A DNA stretch of 34,256 nucleotides, taken from NCBI GenBank assembly GCA_964446745.1, contig CAYURR010000011.1, positions 1-34,256 on the forward strand, in the 5' to 3' direction. Below the pieces are notes generated by a model. That model made no database searches. It was given only the letters and a program-made list of their open reading frames with translations, and was not told where the DNA came from. Origin of the DNA: CAYURR01 sp964446745. Its GTDB lineage: Bacteria > Bacillota > Clostridia > Lachnospirales > WQUN01. Below are positions 7,694 through 15,651 of this stretch, one piece after another; within the stretch, counting starts at the first letter, position 1; every line of letters starts with the position of its first letter. The translations under genes and the position numbers were made by a program.

Positions 7694-8707
7694 ATGATTA
7701 AAGAAGCGATTATTAAACTCTCGAAGCGAGAAAACCTAACTTACGAGCAAGCCGAGCAGGTCATGGACGAGATCATGAGCGGTGCCGCGAGCGATGTGCA
7801 GCTCGCTTCTTACCTGACGGCGCTCTCGTTAAAGGGCGAGACCATAGAGGAGATAACAGCGTCGGCCTCCGGTATGCGAAAGCATTGCGTGAAGCTGCTG
7901 CACGAGCAAAATGTGCTCGAGATCGTAGGAACGGGTGGTGACCAGTCCCACAGCTTTAATATCTCCACAACATCAGCGATCATCGTTTCGGCGGCGGGCG
8001 TGCCTATCGCGAAGCACGGCAATCGTTCGGCTTCAAGTAAATGCGGCTCCGCCGATGTCTTGGAGGCGCTGGGGGTTAATATCTCAGTACCGCCCGAAGC
8101 CAGTGCCGCTATGCTCGACAAAATAGGCATCTGTTTCCTGTTTGCCCAGAACTACCACATAGCCATGAAATATGTAGCGCCTGTTCGCCGCGAGCTCGGT
8201 ATCCGCACCGTGTTCAACATCATCGGTCCACTCTCAAATCCGGCCGGGGCTAATATGGAGCTGCTCGGTGTCTATGAAGAGGCACTCGTCGAGCCTATAG
8301 CAAAGGTTCTCGCCAATCTCGGTGTTAAAAACGCCATGGTCGTATACGGACAGGATGGCTTTGATGAAATATCCGTATCCGCGCCTACAACCGTTTGTGA
8401 GGTCAAGGGCGGCTGGGTGCGCTCGTATGAAATAAGCCCCGAGCAATTTGGCTTTAAACTGCACAAAAAATCCGATCTCACAGGCGGTGATGCGAAGGAA
8501 AACGCGGCAATAATCAGGAGGATATTGAGCGGAGAAAAGGGAGCCATGCGTGACGCTGCGATACTCAATTCCGCAGCGGCTCTATACGTAGCGAAGGAGA
8601 TCTCGTTCGAGGCCGCCATAGACGAGATTATACGTACCATAGACAGCGGCAGGGCCATGGAACAGCTTGAACTGTTTATCAAATTATCCAATGATATAAA
8701 CAAATAA
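7694..8707 (+). CDS. trpD: anthranilate phosphoribosyltransferase
   Basis: The 337-residue enzyme joins anthranilate to PRPP, giving phosphoribosyl-anthranilate. The PRPP-binding loop GTGGD (79-83) is followed by NISTTSA and by KHGNRSASSKCGSAD (107-121), as expected for the family; helical N-terminal and alpha/beta C-terminal domains are complete. The ATG abuts the trpG stop with no gap and has GGAGG eight bases upstream inside trpG. There is a 22-base gap to trpC. Confidence 0.97.
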   Translation: MIKEAIIKLSKRENLTYEQAEQVMDEIMSGAASDVQLASYLTALSLKGETIEEITASASGMRKHCVKLLHEQNVLEIVGTGGDQSHSFNISTTSAIIVSAAGVPIAKHGNRSASSKCGSADVLEALGVNISVPPEASAAMLDKIGICFLFAQNYHIAMKYVAPVRRELGIRTVFNIIGPLSNPAGANMELLGVYEEALVEPIAKVLANLGVKNAMVVYGQDGFDEISVSAPTTVCEVKGGWVRSYEISPEQFGFKLHKKSDLTGGDAKENAAIIRRILSGEKGAMRDAAILNSAAALYVAKEISFEAAIDEIIRTIDSGRAMEQLELFIKLSNDINK

Positions 8708-8729
8708 CATAATGGATTGAGGTGATTAA

Positions 8730-9464
8730 ATGTTTTTAGACAGGATCGTTAAATCAACCGCGGAACGCATAGCAAAAATTAAAGCCGACTTTGACTTCCC
8801 GTTTGAACAGGCCCTCAGAGGCGGCGATATCTCTTTTATATGCGAGGTCAAAAAGGCCTCACCATCAAAGGGCATTATCGCGGAGGATTTCCCGTACTTG
8901 GATATCGCGAGATCATACGAACATGCGGGAGCCGCGGCTGTCTCTGTGTTGACGGAGCCAGAATTCTTCTTAGGCAGTGATGAATATTTGAGGGAGATAA
9001 GCAACATAATCAGCATACCTACACTGCGCAAGGACTTTATCATAGACCCGTATCAGATATATGAGGCCAAGCTGTTGGGTGCATCTGCTGTGCTTTTTAT
9101 CGCGGAGATACTGGATCAGAATACGCTATCTGAATACATAAAAACAGCCGACAGCTTAGGATTGTCGGCATTGGTTGAGAGTCACAGCCTCGAACAGATG
9201 AAAAAGGCGTTGGCCGCAGGCGCGAGGATAATAGGCGTTAATAATCGTAACCTCGAGACCTTCGAGGTAGATATAACTACAAGCATCAAGCTCCGCGAAT
9301 ATGTACCGCCCGACAAGATATTCGTGTCCGAGAGCGGTATCACAAATGCTTTGGACATACAAATGCTTCGCGATCACAATGTCGATGCCGTGCTGATCGG
9401 TGAGACCCTGATGCGCAGCGACAATAAAAGGCTCATGCTCGATACTCTGCGAGGTGCTAAATGA
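8730..9464 (+). CDS. trpC: indole-3-glycerol phosphate synthase
   Basis: The 244-residue TIM-barrel enzyme closes the indole ring (carboxyphenylamino-deoxyribulose phosphate to indole-3-glycerol phosphate). Motifs present: EVKKASPSKG (39-48), LRKDFI with catalytic K101, VESHSLEQM, GVNNRNLETFEVD and VSESGI, then a phosphate-binding VLIGETLM near the end. It is separate from TrpF, unlike the fused enzyme of enterobacteria. GAGGTG lies six bases before the ATG. Its stop overlaps the trpF start by 4 bases. Confidence 0.97.
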   Translation: MFLDRIVKSTAERIAKIKADFDFPFEQALRGGDISFICEVKKASPSKGIIAEDFPYLDIARSYEHAGAAAVSVLTEPEFFLGSDEYLREISNIISIPTLRKDFIIDPYQIYEAKLLGASAVLFIAEILDQNTLSEYIKTADSLGLSALVESHSLEQMKKALAAGARIIGVNNRNLETFEVDITTSIKLREYVPPDKIFVSESGITNALDIQMLRDHNVDAVLIGETLMRSDNKRLMLDTLRGAK

Positions 9465-10024
9465 AAATAAAGATATGCGGGATTATGCGTGAATGCGATA
9501 TGGACTATATCAACCTCGCGCAGCCCGATTATATAGGATTTATATTTGCGCCCAGCAGACGTAGGATAACCGCCGAAGCCGCAGCGGGGTTTAAGTCCAG
9601 ATTGAGCAACCACATCTTAGCCGTAGGTGTCTTTGTCGATCAGGATGTCGATCTTATCAATAAATTGGTTGATGACAAGATCATCGATATAGTCCAGCTC
9701 CACGGCAGCGAGAGTGATGATTTTATCCGAATGATTAACGCACCCACGATTAAGGCCTTGCGCATCGGCGAGGATATCAATTGCTCATCTGAATTTCTAC
9801 TATTCGACGGTATAAAAGCGGGTAGCGGCGAGAGCTTTGATTGGTCGATGCTACCCAAAACAGATAAACCGTTTTTTATAGCCGGGGGTATCAACATAGA
9901 CAACATCGATCAGGCTATGGCTTTAGAGCCATATGGCATCGATATTTCCAGCGGTGTTGAGACAGACGGCTTTAAGGATAAGCAAAAAATTATTGAAATA
10001 GTTGGGAGAGTACGCAATGGATAA
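9461..10024 (+). CDS. trpF: phosphoribosylanthranilate isomerase
   Basis: The 187-residue TIM barrel performs the Amadori rearrangement between the TrpD and TrpC steps. The general base C6 (KICG) and general acid D116 (LFDG) are present; the usual GGTG after the Asp reads AGSG here, and FIAGGI and DISSGVE form the phosphate site. It is slightly shorter than the usual 200 or so residues, with no missing core strand apparent. It starts in the ATGA overlap with trpC and overlaps trpB by 8 bases. Confidence 0.95.
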   Translation: MKIKICGIMRECDMDYINLAQPDYIGFIFAPSRRRITAEAAAGFKSRLSNHILAVGVFVDQDVDLINKLVDDKIIDIVQLHGSESDDFIRMINAPTIKALRIGEDINCSSEFLLFDGIKAGSGESFDWSMLPKTDKPFFIAGGINIDNIDQAMALEPYGIDISSGVETDGFKDKQKIIEIVGRVRNG

Positions 10025-11201
10025 TGGTAGATTTGGTATTCACGGGGGACAGTATATACCCGAAACGCTAATGAACGAAATCATCAATCTCGAGAAACAA
10101 TATGCGTTTTACAAAAACGACAAGGCGTTTAACGACGAGCTTTCCGGTTTACTCAACAGTTACGCCAATCGTCCGTCGCTGTTATATTACGCGGAGAAAA
10201 TGACGGCTGACCTGGGCGGCGCGAAGATCTATTTAAAGCGTGAGGATCTGAACCATACGGGATCACACAAGATCAACAACGTGCTCGGTCAAGCATTGCT
10301 CGCAAAGAAAATGGGCAAGACACGCGTAATAGCAGAGACTGGAGCCGGGCAGCACGGTGTCGCCACCGCTACAGCCGCGGCACTCTTGGGGCTTGAATGC
10401 GAGATATTTATGGGCAAGGAGGACACGGAGCGGCAGGCATTAAATGTGTATCGCATGGAGCTGTTGGGCGCGAAGGTCAATGCCGTCACGAGCGGCACGA
10501 TGACATTAAAGGACGCCGTAAACGAAACGATGCGCGAATGGGTCTCTCGTGTACACGACACCCACTACGTGCTCGGGTCCGTGATGGGTCCACACCCCTT
10601 CCCTACGATCGTACGCGATTTCCAAAGTATTATCAGCAAAGAGGCCCGGGAACAAATCCAAAAAGCCGAAGGCAGATTACCCGACTGCGTCGTTGCATGT
10701 GTCGGTGGCGGCAGCAATGCAATGGGTATGTTCTATCATTTCATCCCGGATAAATCTGTCCGTCTCATAGGCTGCGAGGCCGCAGGGCACGGGATTAATA
10801 CAGACAAACACGCAGCGACTATCGCAAAGGGTCGCTTGGGGGTTTTTCACGGCATGAAATCATATTTTTGTCAGGATGCCCACGGGCAGATCGCACCCGT
10901 GTATTCCATATCGGCAGGGCTTGACTATCCCGGCATAGGCCCGGAGCACGCACACCTGCACGACATCAAACGCGCCGAATACATACCCATTACAGATGAC
11001 GAGGCCGTCGAAGCATTTGAATATCTGTCAAAGGCTGAAGGGATCATCCCTGCCATAGAGAGCGCGCATGCGATTGCACATGTCAGAAAGCTCGCGCCCA
11101 CTATGGGCAAGGACAACATCATCATCGTGTGTCTCTCAGGCCGTGGTGACAAGGACGTCGCATCGATCGCAAGATATAAGGGGGTCAATATCCATGAGTA
11201 G
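10017..11201 (+). CDS. trpB: tryptophan synthase beta chain
   Basis: The 394-residue PLP enzyme condenses indole with serine. PLP Lys is K85 in HTGSHKINN; AETGAGQHGVA contains the catalytic Glu, and GGGSNAMG binds the cofactor phosphate. Length and the N-terminal GGQYIPETL are typical of the classic TrpB1 type. The ATG at 10017 is preferred over an in-frame TTG at 10002 because GGGAGAG (10004-10010) is correctly spaced and the family N-terminus begins here. It overlaps trpF by 8 and trpA by 8 bases. Confidence 0.97.
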   Translation: MDNGRFGIHGGQYIPETLMNEIINLEKQYAFYKNDKAFNDELSGLLNSYANRPSLLYYAEKMTADLGGAKIYLKREDLNHTGSHKINNVLGQALLAKKMGKTRVIAETGAGQHGVATATAAALLGLECEIFMGKEDTERQALNVYRMELLGAKVNAVTSGTMTLKDAVNETMREWVSRVHDTHYVLGSVMGPHPFPTIVRDFQSIISKEAREQIQKAEGRLPDCVVACVGGGSNAMGMFYHFIPDKSVRLIGCEAAGHGINTDKHAATIAKGRLGVFHGMKSYFCQDAHGQIAPVYSISAGLDYPGIGPEHAHLHDIKRAEYIPITDDEAVEAFEYLSKAEGIIPAIESAHAIAHVRKLAPTMGKDNIIIVCLSGRGDKDVASIARYKGVNIHE

Positions 11202-11967
11202 AATAAATACTGCATTTGAAAACGGAAAGGCATTCATAGGATTTGTGACTGCCGGAGATCCCAATATACAAAAGAGCATGGACTACATACTCGCCATGGC
11301 AGAGAGTGGCGCTGACCTAATTGAGATCGGCATACCATTTTCGGACCCAATAGCAGAGGGCAAGGTCATAGAGGCCGCAAATGTTCGCGCATTGTCTGCG
11401 GGCACTACCTGCGATCAGGTGTTTGAGCTCGTTGCGTCGGTGCGCAATAAAACAAACATCCCGCTTGTGTTTCTGACCTATCTCAATCCGGTGTTTAACT
11501 ATGGTTATGAGCGATTCTTTAAACGCTGTAATGAGGTCGGCATAGACGGCATTATCATCCCGGATATGCCTTATGAGGAACGCGGGGAGCTATTGCCGTT
11601 TGCTAATAATAACGGTATTGATGTAATCTCATTAATCGCGCCCACATCAGACGAGCGCATATCACAAATCGCCAAGGACGCTACAGGCTTTATATATGTC
11701 GTTTCATCCATGGGTGTAACCGGTGTCAGGAGCGAGATAAAGACAGATATCGCCTCTATCACAGATACCGTCAGACACGTCACAAAAACGCCTGTGGCTA
11801 TCGGCTTCGGCATATCAACACCCGAACAGGCAAAGCAAATGTCGACCTACGCAGACGGCATCATCGTCGGCAGCGCTATCGTCAAGATAATCGAGAAACA
11901 CGGCAACAATGCCGATGAATACATTAGATCATATGTCCGTGAAATGAAAGACGCTATCCGCGCGTAA
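11194..11967 (+). CDS. trpA: tryptophan synthase alpha chain
   Basis: The 257-residue TIM barrel splits indole-3-glycerol phosphate and passes indole to TrpB. The ATG at 11194 has AAGGGGG (11178-11184) upstream; the frame extends further left only within trpB. The conserved loop reads EIGIPFSDPIAEGKVIEAAN: E44 corresponds to E. coli Glu49, while E55 stands at the position of the catalytic Asp60, and the following Pro is Lys. The phosphate site (GFGISTPEQ, DGIIVGSAIV) is complete. It is the last gene of the operon; its stop lies 7 bases from the convergent polymerase gene. No strong terminator is visible, only a short ATCCG/CGGAT dyad at 11956-11972. Confidence 0.96.
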   Translation: MSRINTAFENGKAFIGFVTAGDPNIQKSMDYILAMAESGADLIEIGIPFSDPIAEGKVIEAANVRALSAGTTCDQVFELVASVRNKTNIPLVFLTYLNPVFNYGYERFFKRCNEVGIDGIIIPDMPYEERGELLPFANNNGIDVISLIAPTSDERISQIAKDATGFIYVVSSMGVTGVRSEIKTDIASITDTVRHVTKTPVAIGFGISTPEQAKQMSTYADGIIVGSAIVKIIEKHGNNADEYIRSYVREMKDAIRA

Positions 11968-11974
11968 CGGATCA

Positions 11975-13294
11975 TCAACCGTAAAAAGCAATCGGGTGTA
12001 TCACATGGTCGTCCTTCGGGTTTATGCCGGACAGGAAGGTATCGGTATACATAATACCGCGCCTGACCGAATAGTAGCCGTGACGTTGCCGTATTTTGTC
12101 GAGGCTTTCCTCAAATATCTCGTGCTTTTGTATGGTCTTGATGTCGTCCAGCAAGGACAGCTGCATATAATCCGCGCTCAGCAGATCGCATCCCCTAACT
12201 CCGAGGCTGCGGATGCCGTTTTTCATGGCCCTCGCGATGCCCTTACTGCCCATGCACAGCTTAAACGCAAGCTTGAATATCTCGTTCGAATCCGCACAGG
12301 GGTATCCAAGCTTGCCCTGTATCTCATAGCTCGCGAGACCCTTTGCGGTTTCGCGGTCGTTGTATCGCATATATACCTGCACCGTGCGGCACTTAAATCC
12401 ATATTCCCGCAGCCGCGACGCGACGCTTTCTGCCATCAAGTACAGTGTTATCTTGATGTCCCGCTCCTCATTCAAATCCCTCGGTGTCGTCGTGCTGTTG
12501 CCCACGCTCTTTATCACGGGCATCGCACCGTATAGCGCATCCTCCTCACGCTCCGGCTCTTTGTATACCCTTACGGGCGACTTGTCATAGCCGTTCGCGT
12601 ATGCCCAGAGCACCTTTCCCCATTTCCCAAAAGACTCCATCATCATATTCACATCCGCGCGCGCGAGGTGACCTATGCTGTATATCCCAAGCTTGCGCAT
12701 CTTGGCCGTGGTCGCCCTACCTATATACAATAGCTCGTTTACAGGTAGCGGCCACACCCTCTGCCGAAAGTTTTCCCTGTCTATAACGGTCGTCGCATCG
12801 GGTTTCTTCATGTCGCTGCCGAGCTTTGCGAAAATCTTATTAAAGCTCACGCCGACCGAGGCCGTGATGCCGAGCTCGGATTTAATGCGCTCGCGCAGCT
12901 TGTCGGCAATCTGCTCGCCGCTGCCAAACAGTGCATAGCTCCCGGTCACATCGAGCCAGCTCTCATCGAGCCCAAAGCTCTCCACCTGATCCGTGTATTC
13001 CAGATACATCTGCTTGACGGCCTGCGCAAACTCCACATACCGCTCGTAATGCGGCGCGACCGTTACGAGATCCGGACATTTCTGTTTGGCCTGCCATATG
13101 GCCTCGCCCGTGATGATGCCATATGCCTTTGCAAGCTGATTTTTTGCCAATATGATGCCGTGCCTCGCCTCCACGTCTCCCCCTACCGCCATAGGCACCT
13201 TCGCGAGCTCCGGCTTGTATAGGCATTCGATGCTCGCGTAGCAGTTGTTCAGGTCCGAGTGTAACACGGCCCTGTCCGGTTTCTTACCTTCCAT
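11975..13294 (-). CDS. dinB: Y-family DNA polymerase (Pol IV type)
   Basis: The 439-residue translesion polymerase has the Y-family catalytic Asp D14 (LHSDLNNCYASIE, with Tyr gate) and D110/E111 (ESFGLDESWLDVTGS), the ASVGVSFNKIFAKLGSDMKKP helix-hairpin-helix region and a little-finger domain. A beta-clamp binding pentapeptide QLSLL lies in the last sixth of the protein. The ATG at 13294 is chosen because AGGAG lies eight bases upstream; the frame is open to 13333 but that part covers the ribosome site. Domain order resembles B. subtilis YqjW/UvrX as well as DinB. Candidate LexA boxes in its promoter suggest SOS induction. Confidence 0.92.
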   Translation of the reverse strand: MEGKKPDRAVLHSDLNNCYASIECLYKPELAKVPMAVGGDVEARHGIILAKNQLAKAYGIITGEAIWQAKQKCPDLVTVAPHYERYVEFAQAVKQMYLEYTDQVESFGLDESWLDVTGSYALFGSGEQIADKLRERIKSELGITASVGVSFNKIFAKLGSDMKKPDATTVIDRENFRQRVWPLPVNELLYIGRATTAKMRKLGIYSIGHLARADVNMMMESFGKWGKVLWAYANGYDKSPVRVYKEPEREEDALYGAMPVIKSVGNSTTTPRDLNEERDIKITLYLMAESVASRLREYGFKCRTVQVYMRYNDRETAKGLASYEIQGKLGYPCADSNEIFKLAFKLCMGSKGIARAMKNGIRSLGVRGCDLLSADYMQLSLLDDIKTIQKHEIFEESLDKIRQRHGYYSVRRGIMYTDTFLSGINPKDDHVIHPIAFYG

Positions 13295-13330
13295 TTCTAA
13301 ATCTCCTTTGCACATTCTGTCAGAATATGC

Positions 13331-13379
13331 CAAACATACGTTTGCCTTTTATTATAGAACAACACGAACATATGTTCAA
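13331..13379 (-). promoter_or_regulatory. polymerase promoter with two candidate LexA boxes
   Basis: On the minus strand TTGAAC (13374-13379) and TATAAT (13351-13356) are 17 bases apart, a near-perfect promoter. CGAACATATGTTCA (13365-13378) matches the Gram-positive LexA box CGAAC-N4-GTTCG at all but the last base and covers the -35. A second dyad, CAAACATACGTTTG (13331-13344), lies about 34 bases downstream with one change in each half-site. SOS control of the polymerase is the natural reading. Confidence 0.8.
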
Positions 13380-13400
13380 GAAGGATTCTCTGGAAATTGT

Positions 13401-13429
13401 TTGACAGCATTCGCGACCGGTGCTATTCT
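13401..13429 (+). promoter_or_regulatory. promoter of the Tet-like GTPase gene
   Basis: TTGACA (13401-13406), 17 bases, then TATTCT (13424-13429); the start of transcription would be near 13436. It lies back-to-back with the polymerase promoter, 22 bases from its -35 box, and gives a leader of about 115 bases before the GTPase gene. Confidence 0.72.
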
Positions 13430-13463
13430 ATCGACAATTCTTGTATTGAAAGGGGATTTAAAT

Positions 13464-13502
13464 ATGGCAAGCACAACGATGACGAGGGCACAATCACAAT
13501 AG
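13464..13502 (+). CDS. 12-residue leader peptide upstream of the Tet-like gene
   Basis: A short ORF (MASTTMTRAQSQ) has its own ribosome site, AAAGGGG (13449-13455), eight bases before the ATG. It lies between the promoter and the Tet-like gene, and its stop is immediately followed by a hairpin. Leader peptides of this kind precede tet(M) and the erm genes, where ribosome behaviour on the leader controls downstream expression. The sequence resembles no leader I know. Function is inferred from layout. Confidence 0.6.
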   Translation: MASTTMTRAQSQ

Positions 13503-13544
13503 GGCTTATGAGCCTCCGGGCCGTAAGCCGATATAAACGGAGGC
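13503..13544 (+). promoter_or_regulatory. alternative RNA pairing that can hide the Tet-like gene's Shine-Dalgarno site
   Basis: GGCTTA (13503-13508) pairs with TAAGCC (13524-13529), beginning one base after the leader stop. Inside that hairpin GCCTCCG (13512-13518) is also an exact complement of CGGAGGC (13538-13544), which contains the GTPase ribosome site. The two pairings exclude each other. No U-run follows, so control would act on translation rather than termination. Confidence 0.55.
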
Positions 13545-13550
13545 AACTAT

Positions 13551-15509
13551 TTGAAAATAATAAACATTGGAATTGTCGCGCATGTGGACGCCGGCAAAAC
13601 CACCCTCACCGAGGCGATGCTGCATGTTACGGGCGCATCGCGCAGGCTCGGACGCGTTGACCACGGAGACACTACGACGGACTATTTGGATGTGGAGCGC
13701 CAGCGCGGCATTACAGTACGTGCAAGTACGGTCTCTTTTGAGTATAACGACACAAAGGTAAATATCTTAGATACACCGGGACATATGGATTTTATTGCGG
13801 AGGTCGAACGATCGCTGACGGTATTGGATGCGGCGATATTGGTCATCTCTGCGCGGGAGGGAGTGCAGTCACAGACACGCGTGCTGTGGCAAGCGTTGTC
13901 CGCGCTCGGCATACCTACCGTAATTTTTATAAACAAATTGGACAGATTGGGAGCGGATGCCGCGCAGACGATATCACAGATACGCGCGCAGCTGACCCGG
14001 TCAGTATTATTACGACAGCATATAGACGGCGCATCCGTACGCGCGCTGCCGCTCGAGCAATGCGATGGGATAAACGATATCCTGTTCGAGGCGGACGAGG
14101 TGTTCGCGAGCGCCTATCTCAATAACGAGAAGATCAGCGAGGATTTTTTGCACGATGCGTATATACGTTGCGTAAGAAACGCCAAGCTCTATCCTGTTTA
14201 CGCGGGCATAGCGCTGGATGAGATCGGCGTGACGGAGCTTTTGGATGCGATTACCACCGAGCTGCCGTTCGCAAACGGCATGCCTCGATCCACCGGCATG
14301 CCTCGATCCACTGAGCGCGAAGATTTGTCCAAATGCTCAGCGATCGTTTATAAGTTGGAATTCTATTCGAGGTTCGGCCCGATATGTTACGCGCGTATAT
14401 ACGGCGGCGATATTGTTATGCGCCGAACCTACAACGTATTCGGCACCGAACACAGCTTTCGGGTTACCCAGCTGTTTTCACCGCAATCAGGGCAATTACG
14501 CCCGGTGAGCAGCGTAGCCTGCGGCGATATAGCCGTGTTACCCGTAAGGGAATCTCTGTCTGTGGGCGCAGTCATCGGCGACGTTCGTCCGCCGGTAAAG
14601 GCTATCTCGATGGCCGAGCCGATGTTATCGGTTCGCGTCGCTGCGGACCCATCTATCCCGCGCGAGACATTGATCTCCGTACTCAGACAGCTGTGTATGG
14701 AGGATCCGCTCTTGAGCCTCTCTGTGAACGAGCAGACTACCGCATTGGAACTCAGGGTGTTTGGCAGGGTCCAGATGGAGATACTGACGCAACTGGCAAA
14801 GGAGCGTTACGGGCTCGATCTGAATTTAACCCGACCGCAGACAATATTCCGCGAGAGACCGATGTGCAAAGCCATAGGTGATGTGCACTGGAGCGACACG
14901 GGCTATGAAGCGGCTGTGGGCGTGGAAATAGAACCGCTCGAGGAGGGCTCGGGCATAGAATATGTGACGGAGGTAGACTACGGTTACCTCCAGACACCGT
15001 TTCAAAACGCGATGCGCGACGGCGTGATGAGTATGTTGCGCCACGGCATATATGGTTGGGAGCTAACGGATATACGCGTGACGATAAAGTGGGCTCAATA
15101 CAGCTCCGTCACGAGCACCCCATCCGATTACCGAAAGGTCGCGCCTGCGGCGCTCTTGCGTGCGCTACATTCGGCCGATACGGAGCTGATGGAACCCATG
15201 CTCGCGTATATCCTGAGCGTCCCCGAGGATAAATCAGGCAGAGCCATATATGATCTGGGCATGATGCGTGGCACGATCACAGATACGCACACCGACGCGG
15301 ATACCTTTACCGTCGAGGGCATCATACCATTGCACGCGTCAAAGGATTACTCGCAGGATATCGCTTCTTATACCAAAGGCATGGGTGTGTTTACGGTACG
15401 TGGCGCGGGCTACGCGCTCTACGTAGGAGACAAGGCGGAGGTAGCGAATCAGGGCTATGAGCTGCCCAGCTTTGAGAAGTATTTGTTGGCGTTAGCCGGT
15501 AGGATATAG
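13551..15509 (+). CDS. TetM/TetO-type ribosomal protection GTPase (EF-G-like)
   Basis: The 652-residue translational GTPase has the TetM-like N-terminus MKIINIG and G motifs AHVDAGKTT (10-18), QRGIT (51-55), DTPGHMDF (74-81) and NKLD (128-131), followed by domains II to V as in Tet(M) (about 639 residues) and EF-G. Ribosomal-protection proteins release tetracycline from the 30S A site. Identity to known resistance determinants cannot be measured here, and divergent chromosomal members exist whose resistance role is unproven. The TTG start is set by CGGAGG seven bases upstream and by homology. A perfect 18-base tandem duplication lies between domains I and II. The promoter and leader ORF suggest inducible expression. 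Confidence 0.85.
   Translation: MKIINIGIVAHVDAGKTTLTEAMLHVTGASRRLGRVDHGDTTTDYLDVERQRGITVRASTVSFEYNDTKVNILDTPGHMDFIAEVERSLTVLDAAILVISAREGVQSQTRVLWQALSALGIPTVIFINKLDRLGADAAQTISQIRAQLTRSVLLRQHIDGASVRALPLEQCDGINDILFEADEVFASAYLNNEKISEDFLHDAYIRCVRNAKLYPVYAGIALDEIGVTELLDAITTELPFANGMPRSTGMPRSTEREDLSKCSAIVYKLEFYSRFGPICYARIYGGDIVMRRTYNVFGTEHSFRVTQLFSPQSGQLRPVSSVACGDIAVLPVRESLSVGAVIGDVRPPVKAISMAEPMLSVRVAADPSIPRETLISVLRQLCMEDPLLSLSVNEQTTALELRVFGRVQMEILTQLAKERYGLDLNLTRPQTIFRERPMCKAIGDVHWSDTGYEAAVGVEIEPLEEGSGIEYVTEVDYGYLQTPFQNAMRDGVMSMLRHGIYGWELTDIRVTIKWAQYSSVTSTPSDYRKVAPAALLRALHSADTELMEPMLAYILSVPEDKSGRAIYDLGMMRGTITDTHTDADTFTVEGIIPLHASKDYSQDIASYTKGMGVFTVRGAGYALYVGDKAEVANQGYELPSFEKYLLALAGRI
14276..14311 (+). 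repeat. perfect 18-bp tandem duplication inside the Tet-like gene
   Basis: CGGCATGCCTCGATCCAC occurs twice in direct succession (14276-14293, 14294-14311), doubling the peptide GMPRST at about residues 242-253. The frame is kept. It sits in the linker after the G domain, where extra residues are likely tolerated. Confidence 0.93.
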
Positions 15510-15532
15510 GACAAGATATAGGATAGGTAAAG

Positions 15533-15634
15533 AAATACCACGGACCTACACTGTTTCGGACGGCTTTTTACGGATTTATGCTTTCGGCATCTATCCGTGG
15601 AGATCCGTAGTGATCGTGTGTGACCGTGGTATTT
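15533..15634. repeat. long imperfect palindrome, ACGGATT family copy 2
   Basis: Outer arms AAATACCACGG (15533-15543) and CCGTGGTATTT (15624-15634) pair perfectly. The interior has TTTACGGAT on one side and ATCCGTGG, ATCCGTAG on the other, around a TATGC/GCAT centre near 15580. It is more diverged than copies 1 and 3 but built from the same words. It fills the gap between two convergent genes and ends in T-runs both ways, so it could terminate both. Confidence 0.72.
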
Positions 15635-15651
15635 TTATATATTTTTCACTA

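Noticed and set aside
11956..11972. Terminator between trpA and the polymerase gene
   Set aside because: Only a 5-bp dyad without a U-run; too weak to call.
11996..12535. 179-codon + strand ORF
   Set aside because: It lies entirely antisense to the polymerase gene, has no recognisable domain and no ribosome site.
12484..12938. Further + strand ORFs over the polymerase gene
   Set aside because: Low-complexity Ser/Pro/Arg translations typical of antisense frames.
14384..14881. 165-codon + strand ORF inside the Tet-like gene
   Set aside because: Out-of-frame shadow, Arg-rich and without motifs; the main frame has clear EF-G-like domains.
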